From Chloroflexota bacterium (lineage in GTDB: Bacteria; Chloroflexota; Anaerolineae; Anaerolineales; Villigracilaceae): DNA of 64,000 nt. The stretch is taken from NCBI GenBank assembly GCA_016213105.1, contig JACRBN010000022.1, forward strand, positions 1 through 64,000, read 5' to 3'. The translations under genes and the position numbers were made by a program. Below the pieces are notes generated by a model. The model saw only the letters and a list, made by a program, of their open reading frames with translations. It was not told the DNA's origin and made no database searches. This document shows, one piece after another, positions 15,733 to 24,600 of the stretch (the stretch's first letter is position 1; every line of letters starts with the position of its first letter).

Positions 15733-16581
15733 ATGAATGAACCCCGCACCTATCGACACCCGCCCGTGCAGTATATTTTCATCCTGCTCGCCTTGCTTTT
15801 GTTGGGCGGCGGCCTGGTCCTGATGATCACCCTGGGAGGGGATCCCTGGGGGGCGATCCTCCCAGGAATCATGTTCCTCTTCATCCTGGGATATGCCGCT
15901 TTCACCCTCAGCAGTACCGTTACCCTCAACGATACAGAGATCACCGCCAGGAACCTCCTGGGTGAAAAATCCCTGGCCTGGGGCGAGATTCAACAGGCGG
16001 GCGGGGGCAGCGGCCTCAAACTAAAAAACATGGATGGCAACGTGACCGTTTCGATCCCATCGGAACTGCCCGGCTTCGAGGAGATCGTGGAAACCGTCGG
16101 CGCAAAATGCCCCGCCCTGTTCGCTGCGCAGGAATTCGCCGAGATCGACAGCGGCCTGCGATTCTTCCTTCCCTTCGGCCTGCTGGCCGTCCTGGCAGGC
16201 GGCGCGCTGGCGTTTCTGGCCTACACTTTCCGCGGTTTTACCGCCTTGCCCGCCGCAACCCTGATACCAATGATCATCCTGGCGGTCCTGTTCCTGTTCA
16301 TCCTGGGCACAGCCCTCTTCACCCCGCGCGCCATCACACAGGACGGGAATATCCTGCGCATCAAATACCTGGGACGTGAGAAGAGCCTGTCTGCCGGCGA
16401 GATCGAAGCGGTGGAACTGAAATACCAAAGCACGCGCAGCGGGCGGGTCTACCATCCCTCGCTGAGACTGAACAACGGCAAAAGCATGCGCGTTTCGGGC
16501 CTGCGGCTCGGGGCGGCTGTCATGTATTTGGTATTAAAAGAATGGCACAAAAGGCAGACCGGCGGCAATTTCTTTGTATAA
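15733..16581 (+). CDS. Membrane protein with duplicated TM-pair plus PH-like unit
   Basis: 282 residues in two similar halves. Each has two adjacent hydrophobic helices (residues 12-60 and 150-190) followed by a beta-rich domain of about 70 residues: ITARNLLGEKSLAWGEIQQAGG in the first half and LRIKYLGREKSLSAGEIEAVELKY in the second. This looks like a bacterial PH (bPH)-type domain after a transmembrane hairpin. The function of such proteins is unknown. It begins 12 bases after the preceding gene and probably shares its transcript. The start ATG 15733 is preceded by AGGAAG. Confidence 0.7.
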   Translation: MNEPRTYRHPPVQYIFILLALLLLGGGLVLMITLGGDPWGAILPGIMFLFILGYAAFTLSSTVTLNDTEITARNLLGEKSLAWGEIQQAGGGSGLKLKNMDGNVTVSIPSELPGFEEIVETVGAKCPALFAAQEFAEIDSGLRFFLPFGLLAVLAGGALAFLAYTFRGFTALPAATLIPMIILAVLFLFILGTALFTPRAITQDGNILRIKYLGREKSLSAGEIEAVELKYQSTRSGRVYHPSLRLNNGKSMRVSGLRLGAAVMYLVLKEWHKRQTGGNFFV

Positions 16582-16739
16582 TGGGGGCAGATTGAAGAAT
16601 AGGCAGGTACCCACACATGGTGATTAGCGATTAATTCCTCGTATGCCGCGCGGACGGGCAAAACCCGGCGGCGCAAGTATTTTAGTGTTGCCTCCCAGTG
16701 TCGCCTGGCAAACGACACCTACCCCAAACAAAAAACATT
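16577..16739 (+). other. Gap with possible structured leader RNA before the R3H ATPase
   Basis: A TATAAT at 16577-16582 overlaps the previous stop codon. The 150 bases before the next ATG can form several hairpins: GCCG..CGGGC-AAAA-CCCG..CGGC at about 16642-16670, GCAA..TTGC after it, and GTGTCG-CCTGGCAAA-CGACAC near 16698-16718. No match to a known riboswitch could be made by eye. It could be a leader or only a random GC-rich gap. Confidence 0.35.
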
Positions 16740-18344
16740 ATGACTCAACTAAAAATCACAGACGATCTGGAAGCCCTATTGGAGGTTCTTCCAGCCAATA
16801 TCCGTCACGCGGTGGAAAAGGCCGACGACAGCGACAACCTGCTGGAGATTATCCTCGACCTGGGCCGCGTGCCCACCGCCCGCTTCGTGGACCGGGAGCT
16901 GATCCTGCAGGAAAAGGAGATCACCCGCCCCGAAATCGACCACGTGGTCGAGCGAGTGGGTGACTTCGACACGGACAACCGCTCGGGCATCGAACGCACC
17001 CTGCACCGCATCTCGGGCATCCGCAACCGCCGCAGCACCGTGGTGGGTCTCACCCTGCGCGTGGGCCGCGCCGTGTACGGCACCGTGGACATCATCCAGG
17101 ACATCATCGAATCGGGCAAGTCGGTGCTCATCCTCGGGCGCCCGGGCGTGGGCAAGACCACGCTCCTGCGCGAGGCGGCCCGCATCCTGGCCGAGAAAAA
17201 ACGCGTGGTGGTCGTGGATACCTCGAACGAAATCGGCGGCGACGGCGACGTGCCGCATCCCGCCGTGGGCAAGGCCCGCCGCATGCAAGTCCGCGAGCCG
17301 ATGCTCCAGCACGAGGTCATGATCGAGGCGGTCGAGAATCACAACCCCGAGGTCATCGTCATCGACGAGATTGGCCGCGAAATGGAAGCCGCCGCCGCCC
17401 GCACCATCGCCGAACGCGGCGTGCAGCTGGTCGGCACGGCGCACGGTCAGACCCTCGACAATCTGCTGCTCAACCCCACGCTGAGCGACCTGGTCGGCGG
17501 CATCGAAGCGGTCACGCTTTCAGACGAGGAAGCCCGCCGACGCGGGACCCAGAAAACAGTCCTGGAGCGCCGCGCGCCGCCCACCTTCGACGTGCTGATC
17601 GAAATCCAGCACCGCGAACGCTTCGCCATCCACACCGACATCATGAGTTCGGTGGATGCACTCCTGCGCGGCTTCCCGCTCCCGCCCGAGATCCGCACCC
17701 GGGACGCGGAGGGCAAGGTCATCATCGAGAAGGCGGCGCCCGTTCTCCCCGCCCGCGCGGAGGCGACCAAAGCCCCCCGCCGCGGACGCGTGAATGCCCC
17801 CGCTCCCGAGGAGCCGACCCAGCGCCCCGAGCCGACCCCGTTTGCCTCGGCGCCGCCCACAGCGGGTATGAACCTGCGGATGATCCGTGTCTACCCCTAC
17901 GGGGTGGCCCGCAACCGCCTGCAGCAGGCCGCCAAACGACTGGGCGTGCCTGCGGTGATCGTGCGCGCGCCCGATGAAGCGGACGCCCTGGTAACCCTGC
18001 GCGCCTACTATCGCGACCGCCAGCAGCCCATCGTGGATGCCGAGTCGCGCGGCATGCCGATCTACGTCCTGCGCGCGAACACCATCAACCAGGTCGAGCA
18101 ATTCCTGGGCGACCTGTTCAACCTGCATACCGACAGCGTCCCCGTCAACGGGGAGATGGATCTGGTGCGCGAACAAACCCAGCAGGCCATCGCGGCCGTG
18201 CTCAACGGGGAACGCTGGGTTGACCTGCCCCCGGGCCCCTCACTGGTGCGAAGGCTTCAGCATGAGATGGCCCGCGGCGCCGAACTGGTCAGTCATTCGT
18301 ATGGCAAGGAACCGCGGCGGCATGTGAGAATTTTCAGGGAGTAG
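16740..18344 (+). CDS. R3H-domain AAA ATPase (Ycf45-type, single-stranded nucleic acid binding)
   Basis: 534 residues from ATG 16740. The AAA domain (about 60-330) has Walker A GRPGVGKTT with Lys139, Walker B EVIVIDEIG and a sensor-like VQLVGTAHGQTLDNL. The segment 345-380 is a Pro/Ala linker. Residues about 385-450 form a mixed domain, and the C-terminus holds the R3H motif (RRLQHEMARGAELVSHSYG, R-x3-H) for single-stranded nucleic acids. The family includes plastid Ycf45 and bacterial SpoIIIAA-like ATPases; its biochemical role is unsettled. The next gene, tmk, is separated by a hairpin, so coupling is uncertain. Confidence 0.9.
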   Translation: MTQLKITDDLEALLEVLPANIRHAVEKADDSDNLLEIILDLGRVPTARFVDRELILQEKEITRPEIDHVVERVGDFDTDNRSGIERTLHRISGIRNRRSTVVGLTLRVGRAVYGTVDIIQDIIESGKSVLILGRPGVGKTTLLREAARILAEKKRVVVVDTSNEIGGDGDVPHPAVGKARRMQVREPMLQHEVMIEAVENHNPEVIVIDEIGREMEAAAARTIAERGVQLVGTAHGQTLDNLLLNPTLSDLVGGIEAVTLSDEEARRRGTQKTVLERRAPPTFDVLIEIQHRERFAIHTDIMSSVDALLRGFPLPPEIRTRDAEGKVIIEKAAPVLPARAEATKAPRRGRVNAPAPEEPTQRPEPTPFASAPPTAGMNLRMIRVYPYGVARNRLQQAAKRLGVPAVIVRAPDEADALVTLRAYYRDRQQPIVDAESRGMPIYVLRANTINQVEQFLGDLFNLHTDSVPVNGEMDLVREQTQQAIAAVLNGERWVDLPPGPSLVRRLQHEMARGAELVSHSYGKEPRRHVRIFRE

Positions 18345-18350
18345 AGGAGT

Positions 18351-18393
18351 AGAGAGCAGAGGGTAGTTGTCGCCCGGCGCAACCCTCTGCTCT
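18351..18393 (+). terminator. Hairpin after the R3H ATPase gene
   Basis: GAGAGCAGAGGGTAGTTG pairs almost perfectly with CAACCCTCTGCTCTC around a short GC loop. No strong T-run follows, so it may be a weak terminator or a repeat. Confidence 0.5.
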
Positions 18394-18443
18394 CACTTTA
18401 CTACTCTCCCCCCTACGCTCTACTCTCTCCTATCTTCCAACCC

Positions 18444-19055
18444 ATGTTCATCACCCTCGAAGGCCCCGAAGGCTCCGGCAAGACCTCCCACATCCCGCAC
18501 CTGGTGGAATTCCTGCGCGAAAAAGGCCGCAGTGTGTTCCCCACGCGCGAACCGGGCGGCACGTCCATCGGCGAGCAGATCCGCGGGGTGATCCACGATC
18601 TGAATAACGTGGAAATGCACCCGCGTACCGAAACCCTGCTCTACCAGGCGGCGCGCGCCCAGATCGTGGAACAGGTCATCCGTCCGCGGCTGGCGGCGGG
18701 GGAGATCGTGCTCTCGGACCGCTACGCCGATTCGACCATCGCCTACCAGGGCTACGGCCACCAGCAGGATTTGGAACAGGTGCGCGGCCTGATCCGCTAC
18801 GCCACGGGCGGACTGGTCCCCGACCTGACCATCCTACTCGACCTGGACGTGGAGGTCGGCCTGAAGCGCAAGACCCGCCAGGACGAGTGGAACCGCCTGG
18901 ACGCCTACACCGTGGACTTCCACCGCCGCGTCCGCGCGGGCTATCTCGAAATGGTTGCCCAGGAACCCGCCCGCTGGGTAGTTGTGGATGCCGGGCAGCC
19001 CTGGGACAAGGTTCAGGCTGTTTTGAAAAGGGTCATTGAAAACAGGCTGCAATGA
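18444..19055 (+). CDS. tmk: Thymidylate kinase
   Basis: 203 residues. Phosphorylates dTMP to dTDP for DNA synthesis. P-loop GPEGSGKT at residues 7-14, the DR-type motif LSDRYADSTIAYQGYG (about 91-106) that binds the nucleotide, and the REPGGTSIGEQIR motif near 34-46 are all present. The LID segment (KTRQDEWNRLD) lacks a rich Arg cluster. Length is normal for bacterial Tmk. The stop overlaps the start of the next gene (ATGA). Confidence 0.95.
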   Translation: MFITLEGPEGSGKTSHIPHLVEFLREKGRSVFPTREPGGTSIGEQIRGVIHDLNNVEMHPRTETLLYQAARAQIVEQVIRPRLAAGEIVLSDRYADSTIAYQGYGHQQDLEQVRGLIRYATGGLVPDLTILLDLDVEVGLKRKTRQDEWNRLDAYTVDFHRRVRAGYLEMVAQEPARWVVVDAGQPWDKVQAVLKRVIENRLQ

Positions 19056-20107
19056 ACGAATATCTTTTTATCGCACTGGAAGAACTCAGCAAGAGACCTG
19101 TTTTTCTTCCAGCAAACTGGGATGAAGAAAAATACTTACGGGCCTCACGGGGTTTTGGCCGTATCTTTTTGGGATTGCTATCCATTTTGACTGTGGCAGC
19201 AGGTGGCATCTTGTGGTTCGTGACACCGTTCGAGCGATTGCAAGGCTCGCCGCTTTGGATGCCAGCTATCGTTTTATTAGGATTTCTCTGCCTGTTCCTG
19301 GTTTTTCGTAATAGGCCGGGCGATATGCGCTTATTGTTTTTGTGTAGTATTCCATTAGCCACTTCATTTGCCATGAATCTATGGAGCAACTTTAGTGTAA
19401 AAAACACAAACAACAATATTTATGTGTTCGTATTGATATTTGGCACATTTCTTCTCCCCGTTCTTTTTTTTCTTTTTACCGTTTCGATACAACCATTGGA
19501 TCCTTTACCCATCGAGTCGAGCCTTTTGCCCCTTTTCTATCCGGTACGCTTCCGACATTTGCGCAGACTGAGAGAGTTTTCTCAGGCAAGAGGGTGGACA
19601 GTGCACGGTCTGAACGGATTTTCACATAGATTGATAATCACCGGCCACTGGCAAGGTTGCAAAATAACCCTAGTTAGTTTGCGCATTTCCAACAAGCTTC
19701 CCAAACACCTCAAACGTCGGAATTTTGTTGACATTACACTTTACTGTGGAAAACATCTTACCCCACTGGAATTGAAACCTCGCACAAAACAAAATATAAA
19801 TGAGTCTGAACTTTTCATAAAGGGTTTCAGGGATGAATATCTACTCTGTAATTACTCATCGCAGCAAGTCTCTGCCAACAGCATAAATTTACTTAAATCA
19901 ACACTATCCGAGGGAGGAAAATTTCTCCGAAAATCTTCCGTTCTTGGCACAGTTGAGGGTGCTTTATTGTTTCGATGTTATGATTTGAAATTACTGGAAG
20001 ACATCAACATGCTGCACGACCTGTTGACATGGCTTGAAAAAATTACAGCCACCATGAAACTGCAAAACTTTTACATTGAAGAAGCCCTCCAGAAATTTGA
20101 GGATTGA
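19052..20107 (+). CDS. AT-rich orphan membrane protein
   Basis: 351 residues of no recognised family. Four hydrophobic segments occupy the first half (about 32-55, 66-86, 94-110, 123-148), followed by a soluble basic domain of about 200 residues with Lys/Asn-rich, AT-rich codons (for example TLYCGKHLTPLELKPRTKQ near 228). Base composition is clearly lower in GC than all neighbours. This suggests recent transfer or relaxed selection. The start ATG overlaps the tmk stop by four bases, so translation may be coupled. No catalytic motif could be identified. Confidence 0.7.
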   Translation: MNEYLFIALEELSKRPVFLPANWDEEKYLRASRGFGRIFLGLLSILTVAAGGILWFVTPFERLQGSPLWMPAIVLLGFLCLFLVFRNRPGDMRLLFLCSIPLATSFAMNLWSNFSVKNTNNNIYVFVLIFGTFLLPVLFFLFTVSIQPLDPLPIESSLLPLFYPVRFRHLRRLREFSQARGWTVHGLNGFSHRLIITGHWQGCKITLVSLRISNKLPKHLKRRNFVDITLYCGKHLTPLELKPRTKQNINESELFIKGFRDEYLLCNYSSQQVSANSINLLKSTLSEGGKFLRKSSVLGTVEGALLFRCYDLKLLEDINMLHDLLTWLEKITATMKLQNFYIEEALQKFED

Positions 20108-20110
20108 TCC

Positions 20111-20257
20111 ATGCCCACCTTGTATCTCTTCTCCACCTTCAGTTGCGAGAACAGGGAAGGAAAAGCGAAAACAGTAACCCCTACCTGCCCGTGGCTCCCT
20201 CCCAGTTGGGCCATCCAGGATGCATTGAGACAGGTGCTGTCAGAAAGGCTGGGCTGA
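20111..20257 (+). CDS. Possible 48-residue small ORF, perhaps a remnant
   Basis: A short open frame fits exactly between two genes: ATG 20111 is 3 bases after the previous stop, and its stop is one base before the next ATG. The opening MPTLYLFSTFS resembles the opening of the S51 peptidase downstream (MPTPNFHLFSTPG), so it may be a decayed copy of that N-terminus or a leader peptide. Evidence is only spacing and this short similarity. Confidence 0.35.
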   Translation: MPTLYLFSTFSCENREGKAKTVTPTCPWLPPSWAIQDALRQVLSERLG

Positions 20258-20258
20258 A

Positions 20259-20870
20259 ATGATCCCCTCCCTCATCAAACGCGTCAAAAAGACCGAACAC
20301 GGTTTTGCAGACATCCTGCTGGCCGCCGAGGAGGTCCACGCGAGTCACCCAGCGGCGGAGACTCTCGAACTTGCGCGGCAACTCTACGCCTCGGCCGTGC
20401 CCCAGGCGCGCATGCTGGCGACCTTCCTGTTCGGGAAACTGGCGGCGCACTCGAAGGAGGCGCTGGCCTTCCTGCACCTGCGCGTCAGCCTGGACGAGGA
20501 CTGGCGCGTGCAGGAGATCCTGGCCAAGGCCTTCGACCAGTATTGCAGCGACAGCGGTTACGAAGCCTCCATCTCCGTGATGCGCGACTGGCTCTCGGAC
20601 ACAAATCCCAACACACGCCGCGCCGTGACCGAGGGACTGCGCATCTGGACCTCGCGCCCGTACTTCGACGAACATCCGGAGGCCGCCATCCAACTGCTCA
20701 GTTCCATGCGTCTGGATGCCAGTGAATACGTCCGCAAATCGGTGGGAAATGCCCTGCGAGATATCAGCCGCAAGCACAAGAAACTGGTCGCATCCGAACT
20801 CGCAAAATGGGACCAGAACGACAAGCGCGTCCAGCAGGTCTACAAACTGGCCAGCCGATTCCTCAAATAG
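20259..20870 (+). CDS. AlkD-like HEAT-repeat protein (DNA alkylation repair family)
   Basis: 203 residues, entirely helical, made of about five HEAT-like repeats: ARMLATFLFGKLAAHSKEAL, DWRVQEILAKAFDQY, TRRAVTEGLRIWTSRP and EYVRKSVGNALRDISRKHK. This arrangement with Trp/Arg-rich repeats matches the AlkD/AlkC DNA-glycosylase superfamily, which removes cationic alkylated bases without base flipping. The family's catalytic Asp/Trp set cannot be assigned with certainty by eye, so enzymatic activity is unproven. It is followed by the S51 peptidase gene 4 bases later and is probably cotranscribed. Confidence 0.75.
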   Translation: MIPSLIKRVKKTEHGFADILLAAEEVHASHPAAETLELARQLYASAVPQARMLATFLFGKLAAHSKEALAFLHLRVSLDEDWRVQEILAKAFDQYCSDSGYEASISVMRDWLSDTNPNTRRAVTEGLRIWTSRPYFDEHPEAAIQLLSSMRLDASEYVRKSVGNALRDISRKHKKLVASELAKWDQNDKRVQQVYKLASRFLK

Positions 20871-20873
20871 CAC

Positions 20874-21560
20874 ATGCCCACACCCAACTTTCACCTGTTT
20901 TCAACCCCCGGCAGGGATGACCTGCGCTACATCCTCGAAGCCAGCCACCCGTATCTGGAAGGGAAGGAGGACGCGACGGTCGCCTACCTGCCCCTGGCCT
21001 CCCTGTACATCGAACGCTGGCAGGCACTGACCGCAGAGGCCTTCCAGGGCCTGGCGCGCCTGCAAACCATCAACACCGAGCTGATGCGCCTGCCCGAGAT
21101 GGAAGCCATCCTGCGGGAGGCGAAGCTGGTCTACATCCCCGGCGGAAACACCTTCCTGCTCAACCACCGCCTGCACATCAGCGGACTGATGCCCTACCTG
21201 AGGAAGAAAGTCCAGGCGGGGCTGCCGCTGGTGGCCTTCAGCGCGGGCACCATTCTGTGCGGGCCGAACATTCTCACCTCGAAGGACATGAACTCCGTGG
21301 GGACGCCACATTTCGACGGACTGGGCGTCTCGCCATTCAATTTCAAGACGCATTATCCGCTGGACGAAGCCGGGCAGAGCGCACTGGACGACTGGCTGGG
21401 AGATTATCAATTCTTCCATGACAATCCCATCGTCATGCTGACGGACGGCGCCTACGTGAAAAGCGAGGGCAGGAAGGTCGTACTCGTGCGCGGCGAGGCG
21501 TGGATCATGCGCCAGGACCGCGAAAAACACAGGCTCGAAGAAGGCCAGCCCATCGAGTGA
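20874..21560 (+). CDS. S51-family peptidase (dipeptidase E-like)
   Basis: 228 residues with the class I glutamine amidotransferase-like fold of dipeptidase E and cyanophycinase. The turn YIPGGNTFLL (about 87-96) and the nucleophile elbow AFSAGTILCG with Ser123 are present. The catalytic His is expected downstream, and THYPLDEAGQ near 158 is a candidate. Substrates in the family are Asp-X dipeptides or related isopeptides. It starts 4 bases after the AlkD-like gene and ends before a bidirectional terminator shared with the convergent surface-protein gene. Confidence 0.82.
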   Translation: MPTPNFHLFSTPGRDDLRYILEASHPYLEGKEDATVAYLPLASLYIERWQALTAEAFQGLARLQTINTELMRLPEMEAILREAKLVYIPGGNTFLLNHRLHISGLMPYLRKKVQAGLPLVAFSAGTILCGPNILTSKDMNSVGTPHFDGLGVSPFNFKTHYPLDEAGQSALDDWLGDYQFFHDNPIVMLTDGAYVKSEGRKVVLVRGEAWIMRQDREKHRLEEGQPIE

Positions 21561-21590
21561 GGCGGCGGGCCAAAGTCAGCGCAGCATACA

Positions 21591-21617
21591 AAAAGTCCCC
21601 GCAACCGGGGACTTTTC
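21591..21617. terminator. Bidirectional terminator between convergent genes
   Basis: AAAAGTCCCCG and CCGGGGACTTTT form a stem with flanking A and T runs (CATTTTTCTC follows on the plus strand). It serves both the S51 peptidase gene and the opposing surface-protein gene. Confidence 0.85.
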
Positions 21618-21653
21618 ATTTTTCTCATCAAATATAATCGTTTTGGGGCCTGT

Positions 21654-24600
21654 CTATTCCACAAAGGTATCCCATTTGCTCGCGCCCTGGGACACGATGA
21701 ATTCCTTGAACCAGCCCGACAGGTCCCAGTACATGGCCTGCCACATGTTGCTGCCGAAACCGTAACATTCCGCGTTGCGGAAGTCCTCGGGCAGGGTGTC
21801 GGGGAGCAGGCAGAGCGGCGTCTCGAGGCCGGTGTCGGGCGGCGCATCGGGCACTTCGCCCGTGCGGCTGTTGCGCTGGTTGGGGGTGGGGAAGCAATCC
21901 ATGAACCACGAGCCGTTGATATCGGGCAGGCGGCACCAACTCTGGTCCGCGATCTTGATGACCGAGTAGGTCTGCGCATCCTTGACGACGTTGTTGGGGT
22001 TCATCAGGCGCACCGTGTCGCCGCCGTCGCTGAGCAGGATATTGGTCTGGGAGGCGTAGAAGACGATGCGCTCGCCAACCTTGAGCGTCTTGCTCGGGAT
22101 GGTGTACGGACTGGAGCCCTGCCCGGCCGCGTCATCCAATTTCCAGCCATTCAGGTTGATGTCCAGCGGGCCAAGGTTGGCGATCTCGATGAACTCGTCG
22201 AAGACATCCACCTTGCCGTCCTGGTTCCAGTCGAAGCCCGCGCGCGGCATGAATTCATTGATCACCAGGGTGGTCGAGGGGGTGACGATCACCGCGCCCT
22301 TGCGGGTGGGCGTGCGGGTGGGGCTGGGCGTCTTGGAGGGCGTAGCCGTCACGCCCGCGGCCCAGTTGGCGTAGCCGGGCGTGCCGTAGATCCAGTTCCC
22401 ATCGGCATCCTTTTCGGTCGGGGTGCCGCCAAAGGTATACCAGTTGGCAGACATGTCACGGAAATTGACCAAATGACGCTCCATGGTGTAATAGCTGGGG
22501 GAGGACACGCCCGCCGGCCAGGCCCCGCCGCTGGCGTTGGCGGTGTCGATCAGGATGCCCGATGCATTCCTCAATTCCAGGGACTTGCCGTCATTGGAAA
22601 AGGTGGTCGAGATATTCTTGTTGATCACCACGCTCTCGAACGTCCCGGCGGGAGCCAGGATGAAATATTCGCCCGGGGCAATGGTGTGATCGGGATCCGA
22701 CGAAGTGAACACGATATTGATCGCGCCGTCGGTGGATTTGAGCGTCCAGCCGCTCAGGTCGACCGAGGCCGAACCGCGGTTGTACAACTCCACCCACTCG
22801 TCCGAGGAGCTGGCCTTCGTGCCCATCCAGGCGATTTCACTGATGACGACCCCCAGGGTGGGCGTGGGGGAGGGTGTGGCGGTACGGCGTGTGCCGGTGG
22901 GCGTGGGGGAGCGCGAGGGAGTGCGGGTGGGCGTGCGGGTGGGCGTGAAAGAGGGCACCACGGAAGGCGCCGTGACCGTATTGTCGGTGCTTGTGCTGGC
23001 CCGGTTGCTGTTGCCTGCCGGGTCCATCACCTTCCCCGCTGCAACAGAGGGGGTCACTGTCCCATTTTTGGACAGGCCAAGGGCAGACAGGGTAAACGTC
23101 TTGTGATCGCCTGAATCCGTGATGCTCCACGCAGAGACTGCCGCCGTTCCCGCCTGGGTGATGTCTTCCACAGTGAAGGTACCGGCATTGATGCCCTCGG
23201 AAAAAACCACCGTGAAGCGAATGGGCAGGCTGGTGGCCGGGTCGCGTTGACCGGCAGCCTGATTGACGGTCACGGTCGGAGCGGTGATGTCATAAAAAAC
23301 GATGTTGCCCGCGTCGCTGCTGGTGCTGGCGGTATTGTTGTTGCCCGCATAATCGGTCACGCGGTTGGCGGCGATGGTTGGGATGATCGTCCCGGACGCG
23401 CTCGCGGTGACCGCCGTCAGGGTAAACAGCATGTGATCCCCTGAATCCGTGATGGTCCAGGTCACGCCGGGCGCCGTGCCCTCCTGGGTGATATCCGAAG
23501 GGGTAAAAATACTGACGATGATCGGCTCCGAAAACTGAACCTCGAAATCGATTGGCAGGGTGCTCGTCGCCTCCGCCTGGTACCTGGCCCGGTTGACCGT
23601 CACCGACGGGGAAATTTCATCGCCATACGTCACTGCGTTGTCGACACTCGAACTGGCGGAGAGATTGGTATTCCCGGCTATATCCGCCACCATGTTGGAA
23701 TCGATGACCGGCTGTAATGTTGATGTGGGACCGCCAACTCCAGCAATCCCAACGGCCGACAAGGTGAAGGTCTTGTGGTCACCCATGTCGAAGATTTCCC
23801 AGGTAATCAGCGAAGACAGGATTGTTCCCATTTGATGGATGTCCGCAACGGTAAAGGTGGCGGTGTCGATTGGCTCGGAGAACACGACCGTGAAATCCAC
23901 TGGCGGGCCTGCGGCAGGGTCGGCCTGGCCAGATGCCTGGTTGACCGTCACGGTGGGGAGGATATTATCCACAAGGTAGTCTTCATCGATCAAAGGCTCT
24001 GTGCCCGTCAAGACTTCTCCCATCGTATCCACAATGCTTGGGGAAGCGACCAGATTCAGGCTCACAACACCATTAAGATTCCCCAAATTGACCGATGAGA
24101 CCTGAATATCGTACACGTTGCCTTCAACAGGCAAAAAGGTCAGTGCATATCCCGTTACCCCATTGACAATGAAATCACCCGCATCTACGTTGACAACCGG
24201 CTCACTAAAAATTGCGCGGAATGTCAACGTATCAGAATTCGTGATACGCGCGATCGGAGCTTGGCGCGTGAACGAAACCACGTAGGGATCAACCAGGTTA
24301 TCCAGGACAATATTTTTATTGGCCGAAAGCGAGTTGGGCCCGCTCGGGCTTGGAAGGGCTAAACTGGCGCCCCCCACGGCTCCTATGATCGTGCCGCCGT
24401 TCAGGGACAGGGCGTCCGCCCCGAGGTAATCCAGGTCAGCCGAGGCATCGCCTGCCTGCACAATGTAATTGAAGGTCAGGGTATCCGTGCCGCTGCCGCT
24501 GGCGTAGCTGGCAAATCCATCCTGCAGCCCGGTTTCGAGCTGCAGCACAGGCGTACCTGTCACATTCACATTCGAACTGAATTGCACCGTCACGGCAATG

